Source of the DNA: JAJFKB01 sp965230515
GTDB lineage: Bacteria > Pseudomonadota > Gammaproteobacteria > Pseudomonadales > IMCC2047
Assembly (NCBI GenBank): GCA_965230515.1
Contig: OZ246007.1
Location: forward strand, 2,046,001-2,110,000
DNA length: 64,000 bases
Direction of reading: 5' to 3'
The notes below the pieces were generated by a model. It did not search any database and was not told the DNA's origin. It was given only the letters and a program-made list of their open reading frames with translations. The position numbers and the translations under genes are program-made. This document shows positions 29,401 to 36,721 of this stretch, piece after piece (the first letter of the stretch is position 1; each line of letters starts with the position of its first letter).

Positions 29401-30665
29401 TGCCACAAAAAAATAAGGAAAAGGAAATTGCATTGCCAGCTCTGCGAGGAGTTATGGGGAAATGGGTATATTATTCGTGCCTTATGAGTTTGGATGAAAT
29501 ATCAAAACGTATCCAATATGCTGAGGAAATACATAACAACAAAAAATTGTCTGACATGATTCAGCGTCAGCTTAAGCGCGGTAGAAGCGATGAAATTGCT
29601 ACGTATTTGAAAACTCAAGAGGAGAGATTTTTTAATTCCTTAGTCGTCGCTACTTATGGAGGCGAGCCTGGCTGGCATGAAATGAGTGATATTCGTAATA
29701 AATCGGATAGCCCAGAGCTTGAAAATCTTGATAAAGAGGTTGTCGAATCCATAGGTTTCCTAACACTTAGAGGTGATGAGCGGCTTTTCGCGCTTGATGG
29801 TCAACATCGACTTGCGGGTATAAAGAAAGTTGTTCGCGATAGAGGCGAAGAAGCTGCAGCTGATCAGTTATCGGTCATTTTCGTTGGTCATAAGGATACT
29901 AAGAAAGGACTGGAGAAAACCCGTAGATTATTTACTACCCTAAACAAAACTGCTAAGCCGGTATCAAAAGGGGATATTATCGCATTAGATGAAGATGACG
30001 TGATGGCTATCTGTGTTAGACGCCTCATCGAAGAAACGAAAATGTTCTCGGGCGATAAAATTGCTTTTGTGGCTAGTAATAATATTCCTGTAAGCAATAC
30101 TTCTTGTCTTACTACTATCGCTAACCTGTATGATATTTTGACGATCCTTTTTTCTGATGTAGATTCTGACTTAAGACAATCTAGAGGAAACTTAAAAAGA
30201 GCTAGACCCTCTGATGAAAAATTAGAAGAGTATTTCAAATACGCAAAAAGGCTCTTTGGCTTATTACAAAAGAATTTTGAAGAGCTAGATGAATTTTTTA
30301 CTGCTGAAGATTCTGGGGAAGTGGCTGAAAAATATCGTGGAAACCATGGAGGTAACGCGCTATTTAGACCAATAGGCTTAGAAGTGTTTATGCGCATTAT
30401 TGCCCAGCTTAGCAAAGATATGCCCCTTGAAGAGGCTATTAAGCAAGCATCCCTGCTGCCAAGAATATTAAGCGAACCTCCTTTTGAGGGGCTTATGTGG
30501 GACTCAGGAAAGCAAACTATTTCAAATGCTCATAAGGTTACCTTGCGAGAAGTTCTTCTCCACATGCTTTCTGGAAGGTCGAAGTTTAAAGAAGAGAAGT
30601 TACGGGAAAGATACAGAAAAGAGACTGGAGTGGATGCCGCTAAACTTCCAGAACAAGTGCTATAG
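29400..30665 (+). CDS. DGQHR-domain protein, DndB-like
   Basis: A 421-aa protein with the diagnostic DGQHR motif at residues 133-137 (LFALDGQHRLAGIKKV), followed by RRLFTTLNKTAKPVSKGDIIALDEDD, which is typical of the DGQHR/DndB family. DndB acts as transcriptional regulator of Dnd phosphorothioation loci, but it is not a named part of the four-gene Ssp core. Its start overlaps the GIY-YIG-like gene (TAATG), so the two are probably translated together and may work as a pair. The base composition is clearly richer in A+T than in flanking core genes. Confidence 0.8.
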   Translation: MPQKNKEKEIALPALRGVMGKWVYYSCLMSLDEISKRIQYAEEIHNNKKLSDMIQRQLKRGRSDEIATYLKTQEERFFNSLVVATYGGEPGWHEMSDIRNKSDSPELENLDKEVVESIGFLTLRGDERLFALDGQHRLAGIKKVVRDRGEEAAADQLSVIFVGHKDTKKGLEKTRRLFTTLNKTAKPVSKGDIIALDEDDVMAICVRRLIEETKMFSGDKIAFVASNNIPVSNTSCLTTIANLYDILTILFSDVDSDLRQSRGNLKRARPSDEKLEEYFKYAKRLFGLLQKNFEELDEFFTAEDSGEVAEKYRGNHGGNALFRPIGLEVFMRIIAQLSKDMPLEEAIKQASLLPRILSEPPFEGLMWDSGKQTISNAHKVTLREVLLHMLSGRSKFKEEKLRERYRKETGVDAAKLPEQVL

Positions 30666-30743
30666 TACGCTAACCCAATGACCTCGTTCACGATCTAGAT
30701 ATAGTCATCCCATCTTCTTGATTAAAATACAGCCTTTATTTTT

Positions 30744-30784
30744 CATATATGTTCGTATATATTGCAAATGTACGAACATATATG
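30744..30784. promoter_or_regulatory. Perfect 14-bp inverted repeat, likely operator
   Basis: CATATATGTTCGTA (30744-30757) and TACGAACATATATG (30771-30784) are exact inverted repeats separated by 13 bp. They lie between the DGQHR gene and the small helical protein gene. A promoter-like TTGCAA - 17 bp - TATTGT (30762-30767 and 30785-30790) overlaps the right arm, so a bound protein would block it. As RNA it would form a long hairpin just before the start codon at 30803. No T-run follows, which argues against a terminator. Confidence 0.65.
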
Positions 30785-30802
30785 TATTGTGCTGACATTG
30801 AT

Positions 30803-31030
30803 ATGAAAGAGACAGATAGAGAAAAATTTATTAGATTGGCGAATAAGCGCGTAAATAGCGCCATTAAAGCCATTGAGCTTATTGGGAATTTGTCGAATCG
30901 TTCTAATTACGACTACACGCAAGATGACGCGGAAAAGATTTTCTTGGCTTTAAACAAAGAGTTGAAAGCGTGTAGAGAGCGGTTCGCAAACGCTAGTGCC
31001 AAAAGAGACACAAAATTTTCAATTGAGTGA
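30803..31030 (+). CDS. Small helical protein associated with the defence island
   Basis: A 75-aa protein, charged and predicted helical from its sequence (FIRLANKRVNSAIKAIELIGNLSNRSNYDYTQDDAEKIFLALNKELKACRERF). Proteins of this type, with the LIGNLSNRSNYxYT signature, are familiar to me as small unnamed companions of restriction loci; their function is unknown. I chose the ATG at 30803. An upstream in-frame ATG at 30749 would place the coding start inside the inverted repeat. It lies 39 nt before the GHKL ATPase gene and probably shares a transcript with it. Confidence 0.6.
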   Translation: MKETDREKFIRLANKRVNSAIKAIELIGNLSNRSNYDYTQDDAEKIFLALNKELKACRERFANASAKRDTKFSIE

Positions 31031-31069
31031 GTATTACTGACAGTCGCCAATCCGTAACGAGATCATCAA

Positions 31070-33502
31070 ATGGACTTAGAAAAACTTTTTGGACAACTTT
31101 ATAGCGCAGATACAGAAGATGATTTAGACGGTGTAGTTCAGGCCATATCAGGTAATAACCAAGTGTCTTGGACGCCCTATGGCGACAATGAAAGTTTCTT
31201 CGGGGTTATAGAAAACCAACAGGCTTCGCCGGTTCCGGCTTTAGTAGAAAAAATCACAAATTCGATTGACGCAATTTTGATGCGTCGTTGTTATGAAGAA
31301 GGCATTGATCCAAAAGACCCCGCCGCTCCGAGGTCCGTTAATGAAGCTATAAAAACCTTCTTTACATCATCTCAAAGCTGGGACTTGCCAGGAAAAAGGG
31401 CTATTCAGGCCGAATCTATACAAATACTTGCGAGAGGGCCAAGAAATGATACTTCTCTCATTATCTATGATGATGGTGAGGGACAGCATCCGCAGGATTT
31501 TGGAAGGACATTTCTATCTTTACTACGCGGAAACAAAAATGAAATTCCCTTTGTCCAAGGTAAATACAATATGGGCGGCGCTGGCGCTGTTGTATTTTGC
31601 GGCAAGAAAAGGTATCAGCTCGTCGCATCCAAAAGGTTTGATAAAACGGGAAAATTTGGATTTACCATCATGCGCAAACACCCATTAAGCGCAGAGGAGG
31701 AAACTACCAGAAAAAATACTTGGTATGAGTATTTGCTTATTGATGGACAAATTCCAGAGTTTGAAATTGATAGCTTAGACCTCGGTCTACACAATCGCGC
31801 ATTTACCACAGGGACTATCATAAAACTCTATTCATACAATCTTCCTTCTGGCTCTAGGTCTGTTATTTCCCGAGATCTCAATCAAAGCATCAATGAGTTT
31901 TTATTTGAACCAGCTCTTCCCGTATACACGATAGACATCAAGGAAAGATATTCCAAGGACCGTGCTCTTGAGAGGCATTTATACGGTCTTAAGAGAAGAC
32001 TGGAAGAGGACGGTAGCAAATACATACGGACGTTCTTTTCTGAATCTCACAATGACAGCGATATTGGATCATTAAAGATAACAGTCTATGTATTCAATCC
32101 GCGTATCGATGGAAAATCTGCCAAAGAGACGAAGGAGACTATCAGCAGAGAATTCTTCAAAAACAATATGTCCGTGATGTTTTCATTGAACGGTCAAGTC
32201 CACGGAAGCTTTACTTCAGAATTTATTACTCGATCTCTCAAATTCAATTTATTAAAAGACTATTTGTTGATTCATGTTGATTGCACGAATTTAAAAAATA
32301 CCTTTAGAACTGAGCTTTTTATGGGCTCCAGAGACCGTTTAAAAAATGGCGAGGAGTGCACACAACTAAGAAAATTAGTTGCGGATATTCTAACTAAGGG
32401 AAGGCTAAAAGAAATTTACAAAGAGTGGAAAGACTCTATCACTACGCAGTCGGACAGTGCCGAAGATCTATTGAAAGATTTTAGTAATCATCTTCCAATG
32501 AATAAGGATCTCATGAAGCTGCTTGGTAATACGTTCTCTCTTGATTTGAAGGACGATAAAAAGGATAAGAAGCGAGAGCAAAAGAAACCAAAAGATACAT
32601 CGAAACAGGAAGCTCCTTTCATACCAAAGAGATTTCCGTCAGTATTTAACATTGACCTCAAATCAAGCGATAAAGACCAAATTCCACTTACTAAGGTTCC
32701 TCTTGGGGGTGAAAAAACTCTATCCTTTTCCACCGATGTCGAGGATCAGTACTTTGATAGAGTAGAGGAACCCGGCGAGTTAAAAATTTCTGTCCTTTCT
32801 CATTCATCTAATGAAACGGAAGGCGGTACAGAAGCTGGTGAGCCAAAGGAGCCGGGTGCAATAATTGATGTTTCCGTATCAAGTCCTAGCAAAGGAAAAA
32901 TACGGGTAAATATCAACCCAACAGATAAAGTGGGTGTCGGAGATGCAATACAAATCAACGCCTCTTTAACCTCTCCAGGCGGGGATTTAGATCAGGTATT
33001 TATTGTAAAAATAACGGATAAAGAGCAAAAGCCACAAAAAATTCCAGATCAACAAAATGATAATGAAAATATTGGTCTTCCAAGACTGCAAGAAGTTTTT
33101 GAGTCTCCCAAGGAGGGTTTCAAATGCTGGGGTGACTTAGACTTTGTTGCGATGGACTACTCGACGGTCATGCATCCATTTGTTGAAGGAGACAAGCTTG
33201 ATACGATTTTCATCAACATGGATAGTTCGGTATTAAAGTCGTACAAGTCCAAGCTGCGCTCAGAGGAGCAAATGATTGTCTCCGATAAGCGCTACGTATC
33301 TGCGGTTTATTTCCATACTTTGTTTCTTTATATGATCAGCAAAAATCGGAAATATCAAATAACGAAACCAACGTCTGAGGACATGGATTCGTACGATGAT
33401 GTCGATCTATCGGAATACCTCAAAGATATTTTTGACAGCTACTATTCAGAGTTTTTGCTCAATTTTGAAATGAGCACCCTTATTGAAACTCTTGCGGATT
33501 GA
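31070..33502 (+). CDS. GHKL-type ATPase (Hsp90/MutL/MORC-like) of the ssp island
   Basis: An 810-aa protein with an N-terminal GHKL (Bergerat) ATP-binding fold: E60-KITNSID (N box), DDGEG at residues 134-138 and YNMGGAGAV at about 166-173 as the ATP lid. A transducer-like region follows to about residue 470. Then comes a lysine-rich linker (KDDKKDKKREQKKPK, near 495-510), a beta-rich middle part and a C-terminal domain of about 130 residues with no motif I know. Such ATPases act as nucleotide-driven clamps and occur as effectors in several defence systems. It closes the operon and would be the natural candidate for a sensing or restriction subunit. The ATPase fold is certain and the role is inferred. 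Confidence 0.75.
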   Translation: MDLEKLFGQLYSADTEDDLDGVVQAISGNNQVSWTPYGDNESFFGVIENQQASPVPALVEKITNSIDAILMRRCYEEGIDPKDPAAPRSVNEAIKTFFTSSQSWDLPGKRAIQAESIQILARGPRNDTSLIIYDDGEGQHPQDFGRTFLSLLRGNKNEIPFVQGKYNMGGAGAVVFCGKKRYQLVASKRFDKTGKFGFTIMRKHPLSAEEETTRKNTWYEYLLIDGQIPEFEIDSLDLGLHNRAFTTGTIIKLYSYNLPSGSRSVISRDLNQSINEFLFEPALPVYTIDIKERYSKDRALERHLYGLKRRLEEDGSKYIRTFFSESHNDSDIGSLKITVYVFNPRIDGKSAKETKETISREFFKNNMSVMFSLNGQVHGSFTSEFITRSLKFNLLKDYLLIHVDCTNLKNTFRTELFMGSRDRLKNGEECTQLRKLVADILTKGRLKEIYKEWKDSITTQSDSAEDLLKDFSNHLPMNKDLMKLLGNTFSLDLKDDKKDKKREQKKPKDTSKQEAPFIPKRFPSVFNIDLKSSDKDQIPLTKVPLGGEKTLSFSTDVEDQYFDRVEEPGELKISVLSHSSNETEGGTEAGEPKEPGAIIDVSVSSPSKGKIRVNINPTDKVGVGDAIQINASLTSPGGDLDQVFIVKITDKEQKPQKIPDQQNDNENIGLPRLQEVFESPKEGFKCWGDLDFVAMDYSTVMHPFVEGDKLDTIFINMDSSVLKSYKSKLRSEEQMIVSDKRYVSAVYFHTLFLYMISKNRKYQITKPTSEDMDSYDDVDLSEYLKDIFDSYYSEFLLNFEMSTLIETLAD

Positions 33503-33510
33503 TGTATCTT

Positions 33511-34045
33511 TTACACTTCAGTTTGCTCGGCTAGTTCCAAGGCGTCATCCACTTCAATACCCAAATAGCGAACAGTGCTTTCCAATTTTGTGTGACCTAG
33601 TAGTAGCTGCACTGCGCTGATATTCTTTGTTCGTCAGTAGATGTGGGTGGCTTTGGTGCGCCTCAGTGAGTGAGTGCCATAAGCATCAGGGTTTAAGCCG
33701 ATCTCAGCAATCCAACCTTTTACGATCCTGGCATACTGTCTCACGAGTTTTCTTTGTGATCTCGAATTGAACCGGCCTTTGAGTCTTCTGTTGTAAAACC
33801 ATGGCACGGTTTAATATGTGCGACCCCTGAGCTATATCCATGACCTTAAGTTTGACGAGATCGCAGCTGCGTAGATTGCTGTCTATGGAGAGATTGAAGA
33901 GCGCAAGGTCTCGAATTCGGTTTGCGAGTTCTAAGCGTATGCGAATAGCCCAAACTTCTTGGAGCCTAAGAGGTGGTTTCTGTCCTACAAGTTTACCCTT
34001 GTTCCATGGCGGCGGCCTTACCGGCTGGCGAGAGAAGGTCAGCAT
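33511..34045 (-). pseudogene. Broken tyrosine recombinase/integrase
   Basis: Read on the minus strand this is a short tyrosine recombinase cut into pieces. The first part begins MLTFSRQPVRPPPW and contains the catalytic arginine in NLRSCDLV. A frameshift follows near 33744, after KKTRE. The next frame gives RQYARIVKGWIAEIGL and THSLRRTKATHIY, then an in-frame TGA (33634-33636) where the family has Arg. The remainder reads LLLGHTKLESTVRYLGIEVDDA, with the last histidine and catalytic tyrosine, and stops at 33511-33513. All key residues are recognisable but the gene cannot make one protein. It marks the right side of the island. Confidence 0.88.
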
Positions 34046-34201
34046 GGTCGGTCCTCCTTTCCTTGAGATAACCAACATAATCCCATCAACTAAAAATTGC
34101 GAATTTCGGTCTTAAATGTAGAATAACTAAACTTCCGCTTCTGGCCGCAAACAGACATTACCAGCCACCCCCAACCCGCTAGCCATGATAAACTCCCCAC
34201 C

Positions 34202-34864
34202 ATGCTAAATGCGATCGTCACAGGCGCCAACCGTGGTATAGGGTTGGCCATATGCAGAGCCTTATCGGAACGGGGTTACCGGGTGATAGCTCTATGCCGC
34301 CGATCCAGTAAGGCACTGGAGGCCTTACCCGTTGAAGTACACGAGGGATTTGATGTCACTGATGGTGCCGCCATTGATGCTTTCGCAAACAGGCTGGCTG
34401 CCGATTCGATCGATCTTTTGGTGAATAATGCCGGTGTGTTGCAGGGAATGTCGCTTAACGCGCTGGATATTGACTCGATACGCCACCAGTTTGAGGTCAA
34501 TGCTCTCGGTCCTCTACGGGTGACCGCTGCTTTGGTTACCAGGTTAAAGCGCGGTGCCAAGGTTGCGCTGATTACCAGCCGAATGGGTTCGATGGGCGAC
34601 AATGATTCGGGCGGCAGCTACGGTTACCGAATGTCCAAAGCGGCGCTGAACGCGGCGGGCGTTTCATTGGCGGAAGATCTAAGCGGTAGAGGCATAGCCG
34701 TGGCCCTGTTGCATCCGGGATGGGTTAAGACGGATATGACCGGAGCGTCCGCTTTGATCGACACCGACGAATCGGTAACGGGCCTGCTGGAACGTATTGA
34801 TCAACTGAACCTGGATAACTCAGGCACCTTCTGGCATATGGATGGTGAAATACTGCCTTGGTGA
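34202..34864 (+). CDS. Short-chain dehydrogenase/reductase
   Basis: A 220-aa SDR with a complete active site. TGANRGIG binds the cofactor, NNAGVL and VNALGP are structural, ITSRMGS carries the serine and YGYRMSK gives YxxxK. It is most like the short C-factor (CsgA-like) group of SDRs, whose substrates are mostly unknown. It stands alone on the plus strand directly right of the accessory island. A perfect 10-bp hairpin overlaps its stop codon. The SDR call is certain and no substrate can be given. Confidence 0.88.
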   Translation: MLNAIVTGANRGIGLAICRALSERGYRVIALCRRSSKALEALPVEVHEGFDVTDGAAIDAFANRLAADSIDLLVNNAGVLQGMSLNALDIDSIRHQFEVNALGPLRVTAALVTRLKRGAKVALITSRMGSMGDNDSGGSYGYRMSKAALNAAGVSLAEDLSGRGIAVALLHPGWVKTDMTGASALIDTDESVTGLLERIDQLNLDNSGTFWHMDGEILPW

Positions 34865-34885
34865 TCAACTTAGAGGTTGATCACC
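34860..34885 (+). repeat. Perfect 10-bp hairpin at the SDR stop codon
   Basis: GGTGATCAAC and GTTGATCACC pair perfectly around the loop TTAGAG. The left arm includes the TGA stop of the SDR gene. No T-run follows, so it is a transcript-end or processing hairpin instead of a canonical intrinsic terminator. Confidence 0.45.
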
Positions 34886-34943
34886 ACATAGCTCAGTGCA
34901 AAGTGCATAAAACCTCCCCCTAAAGCGGGCAAGCATCGCAGGC

Positions 34944-35109
34944 AAATGACGGAGGAAGAGAGGGGTGTCTGAGCCGCAGGCGAGTTCCCGAACGGCCGTC
35001 ATTTGGTGAGAAGCACAGTGAACAGGTCACAGACCTGCCGCGATTCGGGGGTGCCCTTTTTGTTGGTTACTTATTTTTAGGCAAGTAAAAATAAGTAACT
35101 CGCCCAACA
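34944..35109. repeat. Structured intergenic repeat-like element ending in a 14-bp hairpin
   Basis: The 292-nt gap between the SDR and zinc-ribbon genes has no credible gene. AAATGACGG (34944-34952) and CCGTCATTT (34996-35004) are complementary. At the other end, GTTACTTATTTTTA (35066-35079) and TAAAAATAAGTAAC (35086-35099) form a perfect 14-bp stem with loop GGCAAG, extended outside by TGTTG and CAACA (35061-35065, 35105-35109). Intergenic elements with a GTTACTT...AAGTAAC hairpin and a CCGCAGGCGAGTTCCCG segment are dispersed in many gammaproteobacterial genomes. Only one copy is in this window. Confidence 0.5.
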
Positions 35110-35156
35110 TGGCGAAACAAAACTAGGCGCACAAAACCAAAAAAGGAAACGGCCCC

Positions 35157-35540
35157 ATGATGGAAACCAAAATCCCCGTTATTTCTGATCTTTATCGCTG
35201 CCCGAAATGCAAGGCTCCTGCGGCACGCGGAAATTCCTACTGTCGCCGCTGCGGCATTGCCTTTACCGAGCAGGATATTGAATATATGGAAGCCCATATA
35301 CACACCCGGTTTGGCGCGCTACCCTGGAACCTACGCGATCGATACCGTTGCGTCCATTGTCAGGAATGGCTATGCATTACCGACCAGTATTGCCGAGGCT
35401 GTGGCGATCATATCGACAGTGTAGAAAAGTCGATGATGCGCGCGAGGGTTCAGGAACTGGCAGCACGAAATTGGCCATCTGTTATCGGCCTGGCTATTTT
35501 TGTGGTGCTGGCTTTCTTTGCGATTCACGCATTGGGGTAA
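35157..35540 (+). CDS. Double zinc-ribbon, tail-anchored membrane protein
   Basis: A 127-aa protein that I do not recognise. Two zinc ribbons are clear: CPKC...CRRCG at about residues 15-34 and CVHC...CRGCG at about 64-83. A single hydrophobic helix at the C-terminus (VIGLAIFVVLAFFAIHAL, about 109-126) would anchor it in the inner membrane with the ribbons in the cytoplasm. A ribosome site AAGGAAA lies 8-11 nt before the ATG. It is convergent with the thiamine-binding protein gene and has no operon partner. Confidence 0.7.
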   Translation: MMETKIPVISDLYRCPKCKAPAARGNSYCRRCGIAFTEQDIEYMEAHIHTRFGALPWNLRDRYRCVHCQEWLCITDQYCRGCGDHIDSVEKSMMRARVQELAARNWPSVIGLAIFVVLAFFAIHALG

Positions 35541-35588
35541 GTCATCGTTGCTGGCCTGAAAATTAAGTCTGTTGATGCGACTCCCAAA

Positions 35589-35897
35589 CTATCCGTCATC
35601 CCTCAGCTTCGCCTCTACACTGTCAATCTTGTCCTGCATACTTTGCTCACGGTCAATGCGAGTACCCACTTTCAGGCTGGTGGTGATACGCGGCGCTCCC
35701 ATCTCATGCACTTTCTCGTGACACTGTTTGACCGCAGCGAACACCTCATCCCATTCACCTTCAACGTTGGTGCCGTAGGCGTGCATCTGGTAGGAGAGGC
35801 CGGCTTCTTCAAGAATATTCTGGCAGGCCGCCACATATTTGGATACGGAGAGGCCCACACCGATGGGGACCACACATAGATCGATCATGACTTTCAT
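35589..35897 (-). CDS. MTH1187/YqgV-family thiamine-binding protein
   Basis: A 102-aa protein of the DUF77 (MTH1187/YkoF-like) family. The sequence VMIDLCVVPIGVGLSVSKYV and YGTNVEGEWDEVFAAVKQCHEKVHEMGAPRITTSLKVGTRID matches well. Members form tetramers and bind thiamine or related ligands; the cellular role is unsettled. I chose the ATG at 35897 with AGGAG 9 nt upstream. That ATG shares a base with the aroE stop (TAATG), so the gene is translationally coupled to aroE. A longer frame to 35957 lies entirely in aroE and looks artificial. Confidence 0.86.
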   Translation of the reverse strand: MKVMIDLCVVPIGVGLSVSKYVAACQNILEEAGLSYQMHAYGTNVEGEWDEVFAAVKQCHEKVHEMGAPRITTSLKVGTRIDREQSMQDKIDSVEAKLRDDG

Positions 35898-36718
35898 TAA
35901 AGCTGACTCCTGATTTGCTTGATCACGGGCTGCGTGTCGGGCCGCACGCCCCGCCATAGGTAAAACGATTCTGCCGCCTGCTCAACCAGCATGCCCAGGC
36001 CATCCAGTGCTTTGGCCGCACCCTGCTGTTTCGCCCATTGGCAGAACACGGTGTCGGTCGCGCCGTACATCATATCGTAACACCAGCCGCCCGCCGCCGG
36101 CAGCTGTTCCGGCAACGGCGGAAGCTCGCCCTGAAGACTGGCTGCGGTGCCATTAATGATCAGGTCAAACTGTTGTCCGGACAGCGCTTCAAAACCACTT
36201 GCGTGTACGGGTACCGGCCCTTCAAACAGCTCAACCAGCTGCTCCGCTTTGCTCAGGGTACGATTGGCGATCACTACCGATTCCGGTTGCTGTTCAAGTA
36301 TCGGCCCCATGACGCCACGCACGGCACCACCGGCTCCCAGGATAAGTAAACGCTTACCTTTGATCTCTCCCTGGTGATTCTGCAGGATATCGTTTACCAG
36401 CCCCAGTCCATCGGTATTTTCACCAAACAGCTGGCCCTGCTCATTGAGCATCAGCGTATTAACCGACCCGGCCTGTTGCGCTCTTTCGGTACGCTGCTTC
36501 GCGAGCTGCCACGCCTGCAGTTTGAAAGGAACCGTGATATTGAGGCCCTTACCACCCTGGTCAAAAAAACGGAGCACCTGCTCACTGAACCGTTCGAGCG
36601 GCACCAGCAGTGCTTCATAGTGAAGATCCTGTCCCGTCTGCATGGCAAAGGCACTGTGTATCTGTGGTGATTTGCTGTGCGCAATTGGATTACCCACCAC
36701 TGCATAACGATCTGTCAC
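35897..36718 (-). CDS. aroE: Shikimate dehydrogenase
   Basis: A 273-aa NADP-dependent dehydrogenase that reduces 3-dehydroshikimate in aromatic amino acid synthesis. The N-terminal substrate site reads VGNPIAHSKSPQIHSAFA. The catalytic lysine lies in NITVPFKLQAW and the NADP motif is LILGAGGAVRGV. NRTLSKAEQL gives the NADP-preferring arginine. The length equals E. coli AroE. It starts 3 nt after the hemF stop and is coupled to the thiamine-binding gene. hemF-aroE order is standard near the origin of Pseudomonas. Confidence 0.95.
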   Translation of the reverse strand: MTDRYAVVGNPIAHSKSPQIHSAFAMQTGQDLHYEALLVPLERFSEQVLRFFDQGGKGLNITVPFKLQAWQLAKQRTERAQQAGSVNTLMLNEQGQLFGENTDGLGLVNDILQNHQGEIKGKRLLILGAGGAVRGVMGPILEQQPESVVIANRTLSKAEQLVELFEGPVPVHASGFEALSGQQFDLIINGTAASLQGELPPLPEQLPAAGGWCYDMMYGATDTVFCQWAKQQGAAKALDGLGMLVEQAAESFYLWRGVRPDTQPVIKQIRSQL

Positions 36719-36721
36719 CCT

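Noticed and set aside
30749..30802. Upstream start for the small helical protein
   Set aside because: It would lie in the perfect inverted repeat and add 18 residues that do not fit the family-like core.
22223..33502. Classification as a plain Dnd (dndABCDE) system
   Set aside because: DUF4007 and the very large ATPase fit SspB and SspC; there is no DndE-like small protein and no DndD next to the DndC-like gene.
22223..33502. SspE-type effector in the island
   Set aside because: No DUF262 or DUF1524 (HNH-type) motif could be found in any of the island proteins.
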